64,000 nt of DNA, from contig NZ_JAKWBF010000014.1 of assembly GCF_022513585.1 (NCBI RefSeq), positions 1-64,000 of the forward strand, given 5' to 3'. The translations under genes were made by a program, and so were the position numbers. This DNA comes from Gordonia gummivorans. GTDB lineage: Bacteria > Actinomycetota > Actinomycetes > Mycobacteriales > Mycobacteriaceae. A model generated the notes under the pieces. It was not told where the DNA came from, ran no database searches, and saw only the letters and a program-made list of their open reading frames with translations. This document shows positions 45,213-54,500 of this stretch, one piece after another (position 1 is the first letter of the stretch; the number at the start of each line of letters is the position of its first letter).

Positions 45213-48200
45213 CCAACGTCTCCGAATTGCACGCATTGTCGCGGTCGTCGCCGGACTTCTCGGTGTGCTGCTTGCCTTCTCCGCGCCGTTCCTCCCGGTG
45301 TCCTATACCAAGGCCGAACTCAACTGGCCGCAAGAGGACGCGGCCGGTAATCCCGTGGTGCGCAACGTCGCCGCGCCCAACGTCGCGTATGTGCCGGTGT
45401 CGATGGACATCTCGGTGCCCTGTGCGCTCGGTGCGCAACTACCGGCCGCGGGCGGCGTGCTGTTGTCGACGGTGCCAGAGAACGGCGCCGAGGCAGGCAC
45501 CGTCGGACTGTTCGTCCGGGCGACCGCAGAGCGACTCAACGTCACCCAGCGCAACGCCGTACTGCTCAGTGTTCCGCGCGCGCAGGCGCAGCAGAACCCG
45601 CAGTGTCGCATCGTCATTCATTCCGACACCAGCGGCACGCGCGGCGCGGTCGAGGGGATGACGTCCGACGCCGGGGTGACGAGTTTCGACCTCGCCGATC
45701 CCAATGCGCGCCCGCAGATCATCGGCGTGTACACCGACCTCCCGAGAACCGCGTCGACCGAAGGGCTTTCCTACCGGTCGACGATCGACACCCGGTTCAG
45801 CACGAGCCCCACCACCCTCAAGGGTCTTGCGCTCATCGCCGGCATCCTCTGCACGCTTGCGTCGTTGATCGCACTCGCCGTGCTCGACGCGCGAGACGGC
45901 CGTCGACTGCGAAAGCTGCTGCCCGCGCGGTGGTGGCGCCCACGGCTGGTCGACGTCGTGGTCGGTGGAGTTCTGCTGGTCTGGATGTTCATCGGCGGCA
46001 ACACCGCCGACGACGGTTACCAGGTCACCGTCGGACGTGTGGCGCCCGGGGCGGGGTATCTCGACAACTACTACCGCTACTTCGGTGCGCCACAGGACCC
46101 GTTCGGTTGGCACTACCAGTACCTGTCCCTCTGGATGCAGGTCAGCACCGCGACACCGTGGCTTCGGCTGCTGCCGTTCCTGTTTGCGCTGGCGGGCTGG
46201 TTCCTCATCAGCCGTGCCGCGATCCCCCGGCTCGGCCGGGCGGTGAGTACCTCCAACGCCGCGATCTGGGCCGCCGGCCTCGGCTTCCTCGCGGTGTGGC
46301 TGCCGTTCAACAACGGTCTGCGGGTCGAACCCGCACTGTCGGTGGGCATCCTGCTGACCTGGGTCCTGGTGGAGCGGGCCGTCGCCACCGGCCGCCTGTT
46401 CCCGTTGAGCCTTGGCATTATCTCCGCCGCCTTCACTCTCACGATTCATCCGGCCGGCGCCATCGCGGTGCTGCCACTGCTGGCGGCACTGCGCCCGATC
46501 CTCAAGCGCCTCCGCGAACGAGGCCGACGCGACGGATATCTGCCGACCCTGGTGCCACTGCTGGCGGCCGGATTCGCGGTGCTGTTCGAGATCTTCGCCG
46601 ACCAGTCGCTCGCGTCGATCATGGAGGGCGTCGAGGTACAGGGCATCGTGGGCCCCACCAACAAATGGTGGACCGAGGCGATGCGCTACTACATCCTGTT
46701 GAACCCGACGCCGGACGGTTCGATCGCACGCCGGGTGGGCATCTTCGTCACGATCCTCGCGGTGATCATCATCGTGCTCACGCTGTTGAGCAAACGTCGC
46801 GTGTCGCGGATTGCCAGCGCACCGCTGTGGCGTCTGGTCGCGGTGACCTCGGGTGCGGTGGCGGTGCTCGCGTTCGTGCCCACCAAGGCGACCCACCAGA
46901 TGGGTGCCTTCGCCTGTCTCACCGGTGTTCTGGCGGCTGCGGCGACCGCTCTGCTGGAGCCCTCGGTGATGCGACGACGCTGCAATCGCACGTTTGTCGC
47001 GGCGGCAGCCGCGTACGCGCTCGCAGTGACCTTCGCCGGGCGCAACCAATGGTGGTACGTCGGCAGCTACGGCATCCCGTGGGGTGACGACACGCCCAAC
47101 GTGCGCGGCATAGGACTATATGTGCCGATCCTTCTGGTTGCCGTCGGACTGACCCTGTACGGAGCCTGGCAGTACTACCGCGACGACCGGCTGGCCGAAC
47201 GCGGTGAGGTGCCCGCCTTCTCGGTGCACGATGCGGGGCGCACCCATCGGCTGCTCCGTCGCGTACCGACGTACTCGCTGGCGATCATCTCCGCCGTCGT
47301 ACTCGCCTTCACCTTCGTGTCGTTCGCGAAAGCCATCTCCACCCAGCGTGATTCGTGGTCGTGGGCGAGTTCCAACGTCGACGCGATGCGCGGGAACCCA
47401 TGCGCCCTGGCCGACGCGGTCCTCGTCGAGAAGGACCCCAACACGGGTCTGCTGGCACCGGCTCGCGTTGCAGGGCAGAACAATCCGTCTCCCGGTGCAG
47501 CGCTGGCCGGACGTGGCATGGTCGGGTTCGACCCCAATGGCGTGTCGTCGCACCTGGAAAGCGACTCGGAGGGCGACGACAACGAGAACACCGAGGTCGA
47601 CCGCACCCAGACCGATCCGAATGCGGCACAGCAGGAACCCAGCGGCACCGCCGGTTCCGCCGACACCGGCGGCGGGACAACCACGTCCAAGGGCGTGAAC
47701 GGGTCGATGGTCAAACTTCCGTTCGGCCTCAACCCGCAACTGGTCCCGGTGCTGGGAACCTACGGGACCCCAACGGGTCTCGGCCACCTGCAGTCCGACT
47801 GGTACCAACTCCCGGCGCGGGGCGCGGACCGTCCGCTTGTCACCATGTCGGTGGCCGGAAAAGTCGAGTACATCGACGAACTCGCCGTGCGCCATCCGGG
47901 TCAGAAGCTGCGGCTCGAGTTCGGCCGGGTCGAGCCGGACGGTCGGGTCACCACCGTTGCATCGATGATCCCGCTCGACCTCGACGCCGCACCCGAGTGG
48001 CGCAACCTGCGCTTCCCGCTGGACCAGGCGCCGCCGCGCGCGACGGTGGTGCGCGTCGTCGCCGACGACACCTCGGCCGACCAAGCGCAGTGGCTGGCCG
48101 TCACACCGCCCCGGGTGTCGAACCTGGTGACGCTGAATTCGCTTGTCGGTGGCGAAGATCCGGTGCTGCTCGACTGGGAGGTGGCCTTCGCCTTCCCGTG

Positions 48201-48513
48201 CCAGCGTCCGGCGTCGGTCCACAACGGGGTTCTGGAGACCCCGATGTGGCGCATCACCCCCGACGCCGAAGGCGAGCGCGTGAACTCGCGCCGCTGGATG
48301 GCCGGTGACTACGGCGGCCCGCTCGGCATCGTGGAGAACGAATTGCGCCCGACCGTCCTGCCGGCCTATCTCCGCAACGACTGGGCCAAGGACTGGGGCA
48401 GTCTGCAGCAACTGACTCCGCTGAAACCGCAAGTGCCCGCCCAGATCGACCTCACCGAGGACGTCCACTGGGGCTGGTGGACACCCGGACCGATGCGCGC
48501 GGTCAAGAACTGA
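45205..48513 (+). CDS. Emb-type arabinosyltransferase, second EmbB-like paralogue
   Basis: A 1102-residue GT-C arabinosyltransferase. It has a first helix, a jelly-roll domain with Cys73 and Cys134, catalytic NTADDGYQVTV (Asp269-270), NYYRYFGAPQDPFGWHYQ, RYYILLNPTPDGSIARR, and the more divergent FVPTKATHQMG where relatives have FTPTKW. An acidic Thr/Asn-rich insert (about 785-830) precedes the C-terminal carbohydrate-binding domain, which ends HWGWWTPGPMRAV. It pairs with the EmbB-like gene at 35039 and likewise has Val at the Met306-equivalent site. The 8-nt overlap ATGACTGA with the upstream gene mirrors the other pair. Confidence 0.92.
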   Translation: MTDQRLRIARIVAVVAGLLGVLLAFSAPFLPVSYTKAELNWPQEDAAGNPVVRNVAAPNVAYVPVSMDISVPCALGAQLPAAGGVLLSTVPENGAEAGTVGLFVRATAERLNVTQRNAVLLSVPRAQAQQNPQCRIVIHSDTSGTRGAVEGMTSDAGVTSFDLADPNARPQIIGVYTDLPRTASTEGLSYRSTIDTRFSTSPTTLKGLALIAGILCTLASLIALAVLDARDGRRLRKLLPARWWRPRLVDVVVGGVLLVWMFIGGNTADDGYQVTVGRVAPGAGYLDNYYRYFGAPQDPFGWHYQYLSLWMQVSTATPWLRLLPFLFALAGWFLISRAAIPRLGRAVSTSNAAIWAAGLGFLAVWLPFNNGLRVEPALSVGILLTWVLVERAVATGRLFPLSLGIISAAFTLTIHPAGAIAVLPLLAALRPILKRLRERGRRDGYLPTLVPLLAAGFAVLFEIFADQSLASIMEGVEVQGIVGPTNKWWTEAMRYYILLNPTPDGSIARRVGIFVTILAVIIIVLTLLSKRRVSRIASAPLWRLVAVTSGAVAVLAFVPTKATHQMGAFACLTGVLAAAATALLEPSVMRRRCNRTFVAAAAAYALAVTFAGRNQWWYVGSYGIPWGDDTPNVRGIGLYVPILLVAVGLTLYGAWQYYRDDRLAERGEVPAFSVHDAGRTHRLLRRVPTYSLAIISAVVLAFTFVSFAKAISTQRDSWSWASSNVDAMRGNPCALADAVLVEKDPNTGLLAPARVAGQNNPSPGAALAGRGMVGFDPNGVSSHLESDSEGDDNENTEVDRTQTDPNAAQQEPSGTAGSADTGGGTTTSKGVNGSMVKLPFGLNPQLVPVLGTYGTPTGLGHLQSDWYQLPARGADRPLVTMSVAGKVEYIDELAVRHPGQKLRLEFGRVEPDGRVTTVASMIPLDLDAAPEWRNLRFPLDQAPPRATVVRVVADDTSADQAQWLAVTPPRVSNLVTLNSLVGGEDPVLLDWEVAFAFPCQRPASVHNGVLETPMWRITPDAEGERVNSRRWMAGDYGGPLGIVENELRPTVLPAYLRNDWAKDWGSLQQLTPLKPQVPAQIDLTEDVHWGWWTPGPMRAVKN

Positions 48514-49031
48514 CCTCAACCTTGTTGATCGTGCGTCCCCAACCGTTGATCGTGCGTCCCCAACTGTTGACCGTGCAGCGCCACCCGCTCCCTGAGGTGC
48601 GAGGAGCGCAAGCGACGAGCCTCGAAGGGCCTGGTGAGACAACCATATTCATGTCACCAAGGGCTTCGAGGCTCGCAGGCTCGCACCCTTCGAGACGCTC
48701 GCAAGCTCGCTCCTCAGGGCGACGCCTCAGCCGGCGGAAGGGGACCTGGGCTCCCTGGCTCGCTCCCTTCGTGAAGCTCGCTCCTCAGCCCGGATCCGTG
48801 GAAGCGTGTCGAACGATGACCGCAAGGACGCAGACCGGCCCAACTCCGCTCCCTGAGGTGCTCGAGGCGCTAGCCGAGAGCCTCGAAGGGCTGGTGAGAC
48901 AAGGCAATTCGGCGACCATGTAACGACGGTCACCAGGCCTTCGAGGCTCCTCGCTAGCGCTCGTCGCACCTCAGGCAGCGGAATTTCGGGCCCAGCTCTG
49001 CCTTCCACGGATCCAAGCTCAGGACGGCGCC
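48514..49031. repeat. REP cluster with three 21-bp tandem repeats (518-bp intergenic)
   Basis: No gene is supported between embB2 and the convergent ctpJ-like gene. Three 21-bp units (48524-48544, 48545-48565, 48566-48586), starting GTTGATCGTGCGTCC or GTTGACCGTGC, are followed by a REP copy at 48587-48631. Inverted and direct REP copies then follow to about 48985. The facing pair GCTCCCTGAGGTGCTCGAGG (48848) and CGCACCTCAGGCAGCGG (48964-48980) could form a long hairpin. The same REP plus 21-bp x 3 combination, in the opposite order, occurs inside aftB. Confidence 0.85.
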
Positions 49032-50999
49032 TCAACCAACAGGAGCCGGGCGGTCACGGGTCGGCCACGCCCGCGGTGACAGCAGGCGAAGTCCGTTGAG
49101 TGCGACCAGGATTGTCGAGCCCTCGTGTCCGGCCACGCCGAGTGGCAACGGTAGATGGCCGACGAGATCCCAGGTAACCAGGACCGCGATGAAGGTCGCG
49201 GCGATGGCGAGGTTGGCGATGACCACCCGCCGTGCGCGTCGGGCAAGGGCCAGCAGTGCGGGTACGGCGTCGAGGTCGTCGCGGACGATCACCACGTCGG
49301 CGGTGGCCAGAGCGAGGTCGGCGCCCATGTGGCCCATGGCGATTCCGATGTCCGCGGTGGCGAGGGCAGGTGCGTCGTTGATGCCGTCGCCGACCACAGC
49401 AACTCGGGATCCCCGGCCCTGGAGGTCGCGGACCGCGTCGACCTTGTGCTGCGGCAAGAGATCGGCGCGGACTTCGTCGATACCGACTGCCGGCGAAATG
49501 GATTGAGCGGCCGCCTTGTTGTCGCCGGTCACCATGATCGGGGTGCTGCCGGTCACCGAGGTCAGTGTGGAGATGGCGGACGCGGCTTCGGGCCGGATTC
49601 GATCGTGCAAGCCGATGACACCGATCGGGTGTCCGTCATCGAGGACTGCCACGCTGGTTCCGCCGGCGTCGTCGATGCGCACGCGCGAGCGGCTGACGCG
49701 CGAGTCTCCGAAAATCTGTGTGGCGTTGAGGACTTCGACCGTCCGGCCATCGAGTGACGCACGCACCCCTCGCCCCGGTAGCGCAGCGAAGTCGGCGACC
49801 GCGGCCACCCTGATCTCCCGTTGAGCTGCGGCTTCGACGATGGCGCGACCCAGCGGATGCTCACTGTCGTTCTCGGCGGCGGCAGCGATTGCGAGGACCT
49901 GGTCGGGGTCGTGGGTTTCGTCGAGGGCGACGATGTCGGTCACGACGGGCTGTCCGGTCGTGATGGTGCCGGTCTTGTCCAGGGCGACCAGATCGATGTC
50001 GGCCAGCTTTTCCATGGCCACAGCGGATTTCACCAGGACGCCGCGTCGGCCTGCGGTGGCGATCGCCGAGAGCAGCGGCGGCATGGTGGCCAGCACGACG
50101 GCGCATGGCGACGCGACGATCATGAAGGTCATGGCGCGCAACAGAGTTGGCTGTAGCTCGGCGCCCGTGGCCAGTGGGATCGCGAACAGCGCCACGGTGG
50201 CGGCAACGACCGCGATCGAGTAGACGCGCTCGACCTTCTCGATGAACAGTTGCGTTGTCGCTTTGGTCGCACTTGCCTCGCCGACCATCGCGACGATACG
50301 TGCAACCACGGTGGCCTCGGGGTCGGTTCCCACCTGCGCGCGTAATGCGCCGGTGCCGTTGAGGGTTCCGGCGTAGACGGTGTCGCCGATCGCCTTTGCC
50401 ACCGGGAGTGGCTCGCCGGTGATGGAGGACTGGTCGACGTCGCTGGCGCCGTCGAGGACCGTGGCGTCGGCCGCGATCCGCTCTCCCGGCCGGATGACGA
50501 TCACTTCGCCAACCGTCAACCTTGCTGCGTCGACCGTGGTCTCGGTGCCATCGGCATCGATTCGGGTGGCCTGATCGGGTGCGAGGTCGAGCAGGTTGCG
50601 TACGGAGTCCTCGGTGCGCCGGGTGGCCACGTCCTCGAGGGCGCCCGACGTGGCGAAGATGACGATCAGCAGCGCGCCGTCGAAGATCTGTCCGATCGCG
50701 GCGGCGCCGATGGCAGCGACGATCATCAGCAGGTCGACATCGATTATCCGGTGACGAAGCGCGGTCAGACCGTCGCGCGCGGACTGCCATCCGCCCGTGG
50801 CGTAACACGCCAGGTAGAGCGTCCACATCAGCCAGTTCGGCCCGCCGGCCACCTGCATCACCAGTCCGCAGACGAACAGGACGGTCGCGGCCGTCGCCCA
50901 CCGCACCGAGCGCACCGCCCAGACGTCCGACCACCAGCGGCGTCCCGAGTCGCCGGTGGTGACAGCTCGCGAGGGGGACAGGAGTGTCGCCTCAGACAT
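49032..50999 (-). CDS. ctpJ: P1B-4-type metal-exporting ATPase, CtpJ-like
   Basis: A 655-residue heavy-metal P-type ATPase. There is no N-terminal metal-binding domain; helices start at about residue 30. The actuator TGEP loop (SSITGEPLPVAK) is at about 192, the intramembrane metal motif is SPC (297-299) and the phosphorylation site is DKTGTITTG (Asp341). The C-terminal helix carries AGHEGSTILVALNGLRLL; SPC plus HEGST marks the P1B-4 group, exporters of cobalt, with ferrous iron or nickel also reported. ATG 50999 is 60 bp from the divergent NmtR-type gene, the arrangement expected for the nmtR-ctpJ system. TATTCT lies 7 nt before the ATG, so translation may be leaderless. Confidence 0.88.
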   Translation of the reverse strand: MSEATLLSPSRAVTTGDSGRRWWSDVWAVRSVRWATAATVLFVCGLVMQVAGGPNWLMWTLYLACYATGGWQSARDGLTALRHRIIDVDLLMIVAAIGAAAIGQIFDGALLIVIFATSGALEDVATRRTEDSVRNLLDLAPDQATRIDADGTETTVDAARLTVGEVIVIRPGERIAADATVLDGASDVDQSSITGEPLPVAKAIGDTVYAGTLNGTGALRAQVGTDPEATVVARIVAMVGEASATKATTQLFIEKVERVYSIAVVAATVALFAIPLATGAELQPTLLRAMTFMIVASPCAVVLATMPPLLSAIATAGRRGVLVKSAVAMEKLADIDLVALDKTGTITTGQPVVTDIVALDETHDPDQVLAIAAAAENDSEHPLGRAIVEAAAQREIRVAAVADFAALPGRGVRASLDGRTVEVLNATQIFGDSRVSRSRVRIDDAGGTSVAVLDDGHPIGVIGLHDRIRPEAASAISTLTSVTGSTPIMVTGDNKAAAQSISPAVGIDEVRADLLPQHKVDAVRDLQGRGSRVAVVGDGINDAPALATADIGIAMGHMGADLALATADVVIVRDDLDAVPALLALARRARRVVIANLAIAATFIAVLVTWDLVGHLPLPLGVAGHEGSTILVALNGLRLLSPRAWPTRDRPAPVG

Positions 51000-51036
51000 A
51001 TGTAGAAGAATACACATGTAGATATGTACATATATT
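50996..51036. promoter_or_regulatory. Palindromic NmtR-type operator overlapping both promoters
   Basis: ATATGTACATAT (51022-51033) is a perfect 12-bp palindrome overlapping a TATATT -10-like box (51031-51036) for the regulator gene. ACATGT (51014-51019) and ACATATGT (50996-51003) are further A/T-rich palindromes on the side of the ATPase gene, whose own -10-like TATTCT is the complement of 51007-51012. A/T-rich ATATG/CATAT half-sites suit ArsR-SmtB regulators. One dimer or several could repress both genes. Confidence 0.65.
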
Positions 51037-51058
51037 AGGGATGTGGTTGACTGCATTC

Positions 51059-51415
51059 ATGGGCCATGGAGTGCAGGGAAGGTCGACGCCGAGCGGCCCA
51101 CTCGACCCTGCGGCCGCGGCCACCGTCGCCGAGACGCTGCAGGCGCTGGCGTCGCCGAATCGCTTGCTGATTCTCACGCAGTTGCGGCAAGAGCCCTGCT
51201 CGGTGACCGATCTGGCCGAGGCGGTCGGAATGGAACAGCCGGCCGTCTCGCATCAACTGCGTCTGTTGCGAGCGCTCGGTCTGGTGGTGGGGACCCGTCA
51301 GGGGCGCAGCATCATCTACAGCCTGTACGACTCACACGTTGCGTCGCTGCTCGACGAGGCGATCTACCATATCGAACATCTCCGCCTCGGCGAGCGCGGC
51401 GACGACACCGCGTGA
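51059..51415 (+). CDS. nmtR: NmtR-type ArsR/SmtB nickel-cobalt sensor
   Basis: A 118-residue winged-helix repressor closely resembling M. tuberculosis NmtR. ATG 51059 is chosen because it yields the N-terminus MGHGVQGR, where Gly2 and His3 are metal ligands in NmtR; ATG 51041 is the alternative. The recognition helix is VTDLAEAVGMEQPAVSHQLRLL. The alpha5 ligands fall at identical numbers: Asp91, His93, His104 and His107. His109 of NmtR is Arg here and the C-terminal His116 is absent. Metal binding should release the operator and turn on the divergent P1B-4 ATPase. REP sequence follows the gene. Confidence 0.92.
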   Translation: MGHGVQGRSTPSGPLDPAAAATVAETLQALASPNRLLILTQLRQEPCSVTDLAEAVGMEQPAVSHQLRLLRALGLVVGTRQGRSIIYSLYDSHVASLLDEAIYHIEHLRLGERGDDTA

Positions 51416-51436
51416 GCTGGCGAGTCCAGTCGTCGC

Positions 51437-51515
51437 CTCGCCAGGGGCTTCGAGGCTCGTCGCTAGCGCTCCTCATACCTCAGCCAGCGGGAGGTCGCTC
51501 CTCGCACCACAGCCG
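51437..51515. repeat. REP-like repeat after nmtR
   Basis: A REP copy in inverted orientation (GGGGCTTCGAGGCTCGTC...GCTCCTCATACCTCAGCC) followed by a fragment (GCTCCTCGCACCACAGCC). It lies in the 112-bp convergent gap between nmtR and embC. Confidence 0.75.
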
Positions 51516-51527
51516 GCGGGGAAGCCG

Positions 51528-54500
51528 CTACTGCCGGATCGGCGCCGGGCTCCACAGCCCGCTGCGGACCGCGGTACCGGTCTGGATGTCGGCTTCGGTC
51601 GTGACGCCGCCGTACGGGTCGTAGCGTTCGAGCGCTCCCCAATCGCGTCCGATGTCGCCCTGTAGGTAGGTGGCAAGCGCCGTCGGCTTCTGGGACACCT
51701 CGAGCCAGCCGAGCGGTCCGCCGCCGAACGAGTCCTGCCACGCCGAGACGGCGGCGGCGAGGTCGGCGCCCGGCTTGATCCGCCACTGCGGAATCTCCGC
51801 CACGCCCACATTGTGGGAGAACGGACGCTGACACGGGAACGCCAGACCCGACGTCCAGTCCACCTGGACCGGATCCTCACGCCCGACGACGTCTTGCAGG
51901 GTCTTCATCTTCGGCAGGCGAGGCGGGGTGACGACGATGAACCGGTCCTCGGACAGATTGTCGTCGGTCGCGACGATGCGCACGGCAGTGGTGTCGGGCG
52001 GGAGTTCGTCGGTGTTGTAGCGCAGGTTTCGCCACGACGGGCGCGGTCCCGGATCGATGAGTTCGGTGTCGCCTGCAGGCTTGAGGTCGGCGTCGCGGGT
52101 GGCCGGTCCGATCGGGTCGGAGGTGTACTGCAGCGTGAGATTGGGGTTGTCGTATTCGCCGGCCACCGACATCGTCAACAGTGGTCGGTCACGCCAATTC
52201 GGTGGCAGCGCATACCATCCCGAGGTGAGTCGGGCCGGGACCTGATCGGTGAGCGAGTAACTGCCCATCACCGGGGTCCGCGCGCGGTCGAGGAAGAACG
52301 GCAGCGGCACATGGCTTCCGTTGACCCCCGCGACCGGTAGCGGATCGCCGCCGCCGGTGGCGCCGGGGTTGGAGTTGAGGACGTCGGGCGAGCCCGCCAC
52401 GTTGCCGGCCAGCACGCCGAGCGAGCCCTCACTTGCGGTGCTCGACAGGTCGTCGGGGACGCCGTCGGGGGAGAAGCCGACGGTGCCCGGCGCGAGATTG
52501 GTACCCGGCGCCGGTGAGGGACCACCGAGTGGATTGGCCAGGGTGGCGTCGACGGGCGTGAGCATGTCGCGGCTGGGGTCTTCCTCGACCCACACCATGT
52601 CGGCCATGCCGCATTCGTGGCCGGCGAGCGCCTCGAGGTTCGACCGCGGCGTCGAGAACGAACTGCTCTGGTGAATCCCGGAGAACACCGCGGTGATGAT
52701 CTCGAAGACGACCACGGCCGCGGCGACGTAGGCCAGGGGCGCTGCCGCCATCGAGCTGCCAAGACGTCGGTACGCGCGTGCATGTGTGGGGGCCGCGGTC
52801 TCGTCCGCCGGATCGGTCCCGGTGAACGGTTCGCGGAAGTGGAACCACAGGGCAACCAAGAGCAACAGCAGCGATGCGTAGAGCAGCAGCTGCCCCAGCA
52901 TGAGCCCGCCGATGGTGACCTGGCTGATGCCCCACGGCATGCCCCAGGACGAGTAGTAGTAATACGAGTTCGGCGCGGTGAAGGCGACGCCGGTGATGAA
53001 CAGCACGAGTGCGGCGAACAGCGTGCGATTGCGCCGCGAATGCATGGCCTGGTGGCTCGCCGCGATGGCGGCGATCGCGGCCAAAGCGGCGGCGAGCCCA
53101 GCGAACACACCGAAGTGATGGGTCCACTTGGTCGGCGTGAACATCAGGAAGACGAGCGACGCGAAGGTGATGCCGACGATCCGGCGCGACGGACCCAAAG
53201 CCGTTCCCGGGATGCGCGATTTGCGGATCAGCACGGCCGCGGACACGACCATCGCGATGATCATCGTCAGAACCGCGAAGCGACGCGCGATCGAGCCGTC
53301 GGCGGAGAACGCGAACAGCGCGCTGTAGCGGTCGATCTCGCTGAACCAGTGTCGGGACGGTCCAATCGCACTCTTCATCGTCGACGCCTCGAGGAATGAT
53401 CGCAGCGTCAGATTGGAGAACACGACGAAGACGACGAAGGTCCCGGCGGCCACGATCGGCGCGATCAACGCGACATACGACCACGCCCCGTTGCCGATGG
53501 CGCGGGCCCGTTTGATGAGCGCCATGATCATCGGCCGTGCGCCGGCGATCAGGGCGGCCACCGCGAGCACGCCGGTCGGCCCGGCCGCCAGGCTGAACGC
53601 GCCGATGAGACAGGCCACCGCAGCCGGGAGCAGTCGGCCCGTGGCGATGGCTCGTTCCACCGAGCACCAGGTGAGCAGTGCGCCGAGGCAGATGATGGGC
53701 TCGGGCCGCAGGCCGTTGTTGAACGGGAACCAGAACGCGAGGAAGACGAAGGCGGCGGTCCAGTTCACCGACGTCCGGGTGAGTGCCGCACGTCCGAGGC
53801 GCGGCAGGACCTCGTGGCTGACGATGAGCCACACCAAGATGCCGCAGATCAGCGCGGGCAGCCGCATCCACGGGCTGGCAACGGAGACATGGCTGAGCAG
53901 CCCGAACACCTGGTAGTACCAGCCAAACGGTGCCTCTGGTGCACCGAACCAACGGAAGTAGTTCGCGGTGTAATCCGTGTGCTGGGCGACCCGCGACATC
54001 GTCAGCAGGTACCCGTCGTCGGACGTGTTGGGGCCGATCATGTGCCAGACGACGAGCGCGCCGATCACCACATAGTCGCGCGCGTTGAGGTGCCACCATC
54101 GGGCCGGCAGGAAGCGCCGATGGCGCCGGCCGTCGGTGGAGTCGAGCACGGCCAGTGCAGCCAACGACAACAGCGTCGCGATGACGCCGACGATCACGAC
54201 CAGCCACTTCAGCACCGTCGGCGCCGTGTTGTATCGGGAATCGATGGTGACGTGCGCGCTGAGTCCGGCGACGTCGGCGGCCGGGCCCGACAGATCGGTG
54301 AACAGGCCGGTCACCTGCGGTCGCTGGTCGGGGAAGTACTCGTACTGGTCCTTGGTGGACGTCGACCCCATGAGCGGCTGCCCGTCGGGGCCGCGCATGC
54401 CGACGAACTCCGCCGACACGTCGTCGGCGTCCGCGTGCACCACGATCTCCCGGCAGTCCTGCGACCGGACGTCGGCCAGGGTCGCCGACGCCAGCGGCAC

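Noticed and set aside
48587-48985. Repeated motifs considered as a CRISPR array
   Set aside because: Copies are inverted as well as direct, spacing is irregular and there are no uniform spacers or cas genes. They fit a REP-type palindrome family.
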